Translations under genes and position numbers: made by a program | Notes under the pieces: generated by a model | What the model was told of the DNA's origin: nothing | What the model saw: the letters and a program-made list of their open reading frames with translations, nothing else | Database searches by the model: none | In this document: positions 29,517-32,586 of the stretch, one piece after another | How positions within the stretch are numbered: position 1 is the first letter of the stretch | Layout of the letters: each line of letters opens with the position of its first letter | NCBI RefSeq assembly: GCF_021216655.1 | Contig: NZ_CP080438.1 | Location: 1-32,586 of the forward strand | Length of the DNA: 32,586 bases | Direction of reading: 5' to 3' | Source: Clavibacter michiganensis | Lineage (GTDB): Bacteria; Actinomycetota; Actinomycetes; Actinomycetales; Microbacteriaceae

Positions 29517-31112
29517 CTACTCGGTTCGTCGCTCCGCTCTGCGGAGCGACGAACCGTCGTCAGCCGGGGCTGCACTTTCCTGCACGGCCGCCGGGCGTGC
29601 AGATGTCTCGACTCGACCGACGTACTCGTGCACGGTCACGTCGTCGGCGAGCTCGGCGCCATCGGCGCCGGTCCGCCAGATGGCATCGGCCGGCAGCTCG
29701 GCAGGGGGAGCGAACGCGATGCGGCCAGCGCCGGCCGCGTCGGTCAGCACGACGTCGCCCGCTGCGCGAGCAGCGTCCGCGTCGAGCGCCCAGCCGCGAT
29801 CGGTAAGCATCCGCGCGAGGCGGAGGACTCGGCCGTGGAGCTCCTGGACGCCGGTGGGGAACTCCGCCGGGTGTCGGCCCTCGCCGAGCAGCGCGGCCGT
29901 GACGAGCTCGTCGATCCCGACCGAGGCCGCGACATCGGATGAGCCTCGCGTCGGCTCGTGGGGGAGTGCGATCGGCATGGCCGGCGCGGGCCGGCGTCGA
30001 GACGCGGCCGCGCGGAGCTCGCGTTCCTGCTCCAGGAACGCACGGTGCTCGGGGGAGTCCTCGACGCCGCGGCGAGCGGCCTCCCGAGCCGCCTCCGCCT
30101 GGCTCTGCTGGGCGCGCTCGGCGGCGGCGTCCTGCTCACGGTCGTATCGCTCCATGCGTGTCTCCTCGCTCGGATCAATCGCCATCTGAATACCCCAGGC
30201 GAGATATCCGATCGGGTCGCGCTGCACAGGCGCATCAAGGAACGGAACCCCCAGGTCCCGGAACTTCGCTTCGATCCGGGACGTGATATCCCGGTCATCA
30301 ACCAGGAGCACCCGGCGGCCGTCGCGCTGCACCCATCGCGCATAGCGCGACGTGTCGAGGTTCCGGTCGAGCATGTCGCAGACATGCCCCTGGTGAAGGC
30401 CCCGCCCAAGCCACGGCATGCGCTGCTGGAGCTGTGCCGCGAGACGAATCGTCGCTAGCGCGCGAGGTGCCCGATCCTTTGGGACTTTGCACGTCGGATT
30501 CGTCGATGCCGGCCGCGGAGCGGCCATCCTGCGCGCGGTAGCGCGCTGCGGCGGAGCCTGCGGAGGGCGACTTTTCGACGGCCGACGGCCCTTGGTAACC
30601 AACTTAAGAACAGGACTAGATGGGGTGTCTTGGCTAGAGACAGATAGGCCGCCAGTTGAAAGGTCAGAGACGAACCTGCGAGGCACCGTCAACGCCCGCA
30701 CGGACGCCGCCGCGACCTGGTACCCGCCATGCCAGAGGAACGCCTCCTCCGTCTCGTCGACCGTGAGCTCACGGCCCTCGACGAGGGTCACAGCGAACCC
30801 CCGCGCGATGAGCAGCGCCCGCGCGCGCTCCACGACCCGCTTGCTCACGTTCTGACGGATGAGCATGGACGCACGCCGCGCCACCGTCGCGTTGCTCGTC
30901 GTGACGCTGCGGCCGGTCTTGAAGTCCGCCGCCCGGCGATCGACGACGGCCACGGCCAGGTACTTCCGAACGCTGACGTCGATCCGCCGGCGGGCGGCGT
31001 AGCCCTCGGCTGAGAGCACGTCCGCACGGACGGCGGCCATCCACGCGGCCGGCGACGTCCACGCCGGCACCTTCGCGTACGCACCAGCCGGCACCGGCAG
31101 CGCCCACGACAT
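29517..31112 (-). CDS. Probable plasmid replication initiator
   Basis: 531 residues from ATG 31112, which has GGAGGA seven bases upstream; a TTG at 31187 would add 25 residues without such a site. The N-terminal ~130 residues look like a winged-helix domain (VRKYLAVAVVDRRAADFKTG, then RRASMLIRQNVSKRVVERAR). A Pro/Arg-rich linker and a second helical region (LAAQLQQRMPWLGRGLHQGH; RWVQRDGRRVLLVDD) follow, then a long charged helix rich in Glu/Arg/Ala. No catalytic HUH or nuclease motif is seen. The call as initiator rests on the DNA-binding-like domains, the single long gene between structured noncoding regions, and the small RHH gene plus antisense RNA candidate upstream. A helicase loader or other plasmid protein is possible. 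Confidence 0.5.
   Translation of the reverse strand: MSWALPVPAGAYAKVPAWTSPAAWMAAVRADVLSAEGYAARRRIDVSVRKYLAVAVVDRRAADFKTGRSVTTSNATVARRASMLIRQNVSKRVVERARALLIARGFAVTLVEGRELTVDETEEAFLWHGGYQVAAASVRALTVPRRFVSDLSTGGLSVSSQDTPSSPVLKLVTKGRRPSKSRPPQAPPQRATARRMAAPRPASTNPTCKVPKDRAPRALATIRLAAQLQQRMPWLGRGLHQGHVCDMLDRNLDTSRYARWVQRDGRRVLLVDDRDITSRIEAKFRDLGVPFLDAPVQRDPIGYLAWGIQMAIDPSEETRMERYDREQDAAAERAQQSQAEAAREAARRGVEDSPEHRAFLEQERELRAAASRRRPAPAMPIALPHEPTRGSSDVAASVGIDELVTAALLGEGRHPAEFPTGVQELHGRVLRLARMLTDRGWALDADAARAAGDVVLTDAAGAGRIAFAPPAELPADAIWRTGADGAELADDVTVHEYVGRVETSARPAAVQESAAPADDGSSLRRAERRTE
29522..29556. repeat. 16-bp perfect hairpin inside the 3' end of the replication gene
   Basis: CGGTTCGTCGCTCCGC (29522-29537) pairs exactly with 29541-29556 over a TCT loop. 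It overlaps the last ~13 codons of the replication gene and could form part of its terminator or an mRNA-stabilising stem. Confidence 0.7.
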
Positions 31113-31225
31113 CGGCGCGTCCTCCGGAACGGGCGCGCTCGACGGCTCCAACCCCGGCAGCGTCGGCTCGCTCGAGGCGTTTGCCAACCTGCGGAAATGC
31201 GCACGTGTCTTGCGTGTCGGAGGTG

Positions 31226-31253
31226 TTGCGAGGTCTACGGACGTGGTTATGAT
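31226..31253 (+). promoter_or_regulatory. Candidate promoter for an antisense RNA in the replication-gene leader
   Basis: TTGCGA (31226-31231) and TATGAT (31248-31253) are separated by 16 bases and form one of the better sigma-70-like matches in the window. It reads rightward, against the leader of the replication gene on the minus strand. Confidence 0.4.
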
Positions 31254-31259
31254 GAACCT

Positions 31260-31402
31260 GCCTTCCAGTGCTTGCCTCTGGACATGGCGAAGCTCCGGCC
31301 CTGAGAAGCCGGTTCTTCGGATTGATCCGCCTCAGACCCACGGTCGCCAAACAGTGGAGGTCTCAGGCGCAGTGCTTCGGCCCCTCGCGAAAGCGGGGGG
31401 CC
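31260..31402 (+). ncRNA. Candidate counter-transcribed RNA for copy-number control
   Basis: This ~140-base stretch between the RHH gene and the replication gene has no good frame but folds well. CCTGAG and CTCAG enclose two small stems (GAAG-loop-CTTC and GGAT-loop-ATCC). It ends in a GC-rich hairpin GGCCCCTCGC-GAAA-GCGGGGGGCC (31379-31402). With the promoter-like pair at 31226-31253 it would be antisense to the replication leader. CopG-like repressor plus antisense RNA is a known plasmid control plan (as in pMV158). No U-run follows the last hairpin. Confidence 0.35.
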
Positions 31403-31409
31403 ATGCTCG

Positions 31410-31640
31410 TTAAGTGGGCTCGATAGGCAGCTCACCCTCTCGGCTCTTGGGAGGCATCCACGTGGGGATGCCCTGATCGGTGAGCTCGAGGTGGTCGACG
31501 ACCAACTCGAACATGACGGCTCGCGAGACGCCGGCGCGATCAGCGATCGCGTCGAACTTGTCCTTGGACACGCGCTCGACTTCGTACCCGATGGGGACGG
31601 GATCGACGAGGGTGCCACGAGGGCGGCGCTTGGGGGCCAT
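31410..31640 (-). CDS. Small CopG/RHH-like protein, possible copy-number repressor
   Basis: 76 residues from ATG 31640; the longer frame adds poorly conserved sequence. The core (EVERVSKDKFDAIADRAGVS, then RAVMFELVVDHLEL) has the strand-helix-helix pattern of ribbon-helix-helix repressors. An imperfect dyad CTTAACC-ctg-GGGTAAG (31648-31664) lies just before its ATG and is a likely operator. It is upstream of the replication gene on the same strand, the position of CopG-type repressors. Confidence 0.6.
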   Translation of the reverse strand: MAPKRRPRGTLVDPVPIGYEVERVSKDKFDAIADRAGVSRAVMFELVVDHLELTDQGIPTWMPPKSREGELPIEPT

Positions 31641-31723
31641 GCGGCTACTTAACCCTGGGGTAAGGGCTACGGGCAACAGGCGGACGGCGTGTCGTCGAAC
31701 GTTGGTCGGCGTAGGTTCGCGCC

Positions 31724-32143
31724 ATGACGAATCCAGGGTGGCCGAGAGACCTCTACAGCGGCCCCGGCGGTGGCGAGTACACGGGACCCGGCGGGGGGCT
31801 CTACACGGGCCCTGACGGGGGGCAGTACGCCGGACCGGGCGGTGGGCTCTACACCGGGCCGGGCGGCGGTCTCTACACGGGCCCCGACGGCGGCCTGTAT
31901 ACCGGTCCAGGCGGCGGTCTCTACACCGGTCCTGGCGGCGGGCTTTACTCCGGGCCGGGCGGCGGCTTGTACGAGGGCCCTGGTGGCGGCCTGTACGCCG
32001 GTCCAGGCGGCGGTCTCTACCCCGGACCAGCGGAGGAGCCGTACAGGAGCAACGTGCCGCCGTGGCCGGTCTTCCTTCGGGAGCTCAGAGCCCGTGGCAT
32101 GAACGATGTGGCCGACCAGATTGCAGCCGCTCGCGGCCTGTGA
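31724..32143 (+). CDS. Octapeptide-repeat protein (GPGGGLYx)
   Basis: 139 residues. After MTNPGWPRD come twelve octapeptide units (residues 10-105) of the form LYxGPGGG, with x being Thr, Ser, Ala, Glu or Pro and occasional Asp for Gly. The last unit is degenerate (LYPGPAEE). A 34-residue tail, PYRSNVPPWPVFLRELRARG and beyond, is a normal amphipathic helix region. There is no signal peptide, Cys or membrane helix. Regular Tyr and Gly-Pro spacing suggests an extended or beta-solenoid-like rod. No function is known to me. It is divergent from the RHH gene and shares the EEPYR motif with the next gene. Confidence 0.75.
   Translation: MTNPGWPRDLYSGPGGGEYTGPGGGLYTGPDGGQYAGPGGGLYTGPGGGLYTGPDGGLYTGPGGGLYTGPGGGLYSGPGGGLYEGPGGGLYAGPGGGLYPGPAEEPYRSNVPPWPVFLRELRARGMNDVADQIAAARGL
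31751..32038 (+). repeat. Twelve 24-base in-frame tandem repeats
   Basis: Twelve consecutive 24-base units encode the octapeptides of the repeat protein. Third positions vary widely between units (GGC/GGG/GGT; TAC/TAT), while the encoded amino acids stay almost constant, so the repeats are kept by selection on the protein, not by very recent slippage. Confidence 0.9.
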
Positions 32144-32225
32144 CGTCGACCCTCCTACGTCGCCCCCCCGCCCCCCCCGATATGGAGGGGGCGAGCAGGA
32201 TGGGCCGGTCACTACGGTGAGCAGC

Positions 32226-32586
32226 ATGTCCAGCGCGCAGGCGTCCCCGCACTCTCATCTGCATCAGATGCTGTTTCACGCCAGCACGGAGGAGCCGTAC
32301 AGGACAGAGGGAACGAAGGATGCCCGAGCTGTGGACTTCGCAAGGCTCGTTTCGCGCTTCGAACTTCTGCTCGATGGTGAGCAGGCGAAGTACGCCACGC
32401 ACAACTTCGGCGACGTCGAGGCGTTGAACAGCCCGCTCAAGGGCTGCGCGATCGTCATCTCCCAGTCCTGGTTCGCATCTGCGCAGATCACGGGTCAACA
32501 CCCCTTCACCATGATTCTCGAGCCGCTGGACGCCCTCACGTTCATGCAAGTGACTGACGTCAAGGAAGGCGGCTTCCAGGGCGCAA
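32226..32586 (+). CDS. Hypothetical protein, N-terminal part; continues at base 1 of the circle
   Basis: ATG 32226 begins MSSAQASPHSHLHQMLFHAS and runs without a stop to the right edge (120 codons plus one base). It joins in frame to bases 1-152 for a total of 170 residues. The protein is soluble. Landmarks are FARLVSRFELLLDGEQAKYA, a hydrophobic CAIVISQSWFASA and, after the junction, HVVELTFPGQAHSVTL. No family is recognised. EEPYRTEGT near its start resembles EEPYRSNVP in the repeat protein upstream, and the DNA there (about 16 bases including GAGGAGCCGTACAGGA) is identical, so the two genes may share an ancestral segment. Between them lie poly-C runs (32161-32178). Confidence 0.75.
   Translation, partial: MSSAQASPHSHLHQMLFHASTEEPYRTEGTKDARAVDFARLVSRFELLLDGEQAKYATHNFGDVEALNSPLKGCAIVISQSWFASAQITGQHPFTMILEPLDALTFMQVTDVKEGGFQGA

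Noticed and set aside
31751..32038. Regular 24-base repeats that could look like a CRISPR array or minisatellite
   Set aside because: Units are contiguous with no spacers and lie in frame in a gene with a good start; the amino acids are more constant than the bases.
32269..32280. CTGTTTCACGCC as a ParB parS site
   Set aside because: Only half of the TGTTTCACGTGAAACA palindrome is present and it lies inside a gene; the plasmid uses a small RHH-type partner instead.
1..32586. tRNA, rRNA or CRISPR genes
   Set aside because: No cloverleaf-like pattern with the conserved TTCRA arm and no spaced repeats were found while reading both strands.

Overview
The window reads as a complete, circular, roughly 32.6-kb conjugative virulence plasmid of a high-GC actinobacterium of the family Microbacteriaceae, most likely Clavibacter. 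The strongest clue is a three-domain secreted cellulase (GH5, CBM2 and expansin-like domains), the architecture published for CelA of the C. michiganensis plasmid pCM1. A secreted chymotrypsin-like protease resembling the Pat-1/Chp/Ppa group of the same genus lies nearby. Circularity is seen directly: an open reading frame starting at 32226 runs off the right end and continues in the same frame from the left end to a stop at 150-152, giving one 170-residue protein.

Layout. (1) 153-1500: a gene-poor stretch with a 20-bp palindrome, a perfect DnaA box and a structured leader, then three very small genes, two of which are followed by strong hairpins. (2) 1549-4535: a possible defence and mobility block. 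It holds an Abi_2-type HEPN protein, a short candidate RNA transcribed divergently from it, a second protein with an Rx4H motif, a serine recombinase and a DUF3800-like protein. (3) 5174-9808: the virulence module, with the protease, two small membrane proteins and the cellulase. It is bounded by a decayed copy (6207-6503) of the 3' end of the nuclease gene whose intact form lies at 10274-11065. (4) 10274-23138: a long minus-strand type IV secretion operon of closely packed genes. It includes VirB8/TcpC-like, small membrane, PrgI/TcpE-like, VirB4 ATPase, lipoprotein, VirB6/TrbL-like, a two-domain cell-wall hydrolase, a ParA/MinD-like ATPase, an SSB-like protein and a membrane-anchored or exported HNH nuclease. 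(5) 23417-25760: maintenance genes: a winged-helix regulator, a ParA plus small DNA-binding partner with a repeat-rich upstream site, and a HicAB toxin-antitoxin pair with a perfect inverted-repeat operator. (6) 26192-31640: a VirD4-type coupling protein, a Replic_Relax-family protein, a noncoding stretch with a very large hairpin, a probable replication initiator, and a small CopG/RHH-like protein with a candidate antisense RNA between it and the initiator. (7) 31724 to 152 across the junction: a protein made of GPGGGLYx octapeptide repeats and an unrecognised protein.

Together the genes form a self-transmissible plasmid carrying plant-attack enzymes. Replication and copy control (29.5-31.6 kb, perhaps with 0.15-0.95 kb), partition and toxin-antitoxin stabilisation (24-25.7 kb), and transfer (10.3-23.1 and 26.2-29 kb) surround a small virulence cargo. 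No classical relaxase with recognisable HUH or tyrosine motifs was found. The Replic_Relax protein next to the coupling protein is the best candidate, and the adjacent giant hairpin is a candidate origin of transfer. All family assignments come from reading motifs by eye; no database search was run.
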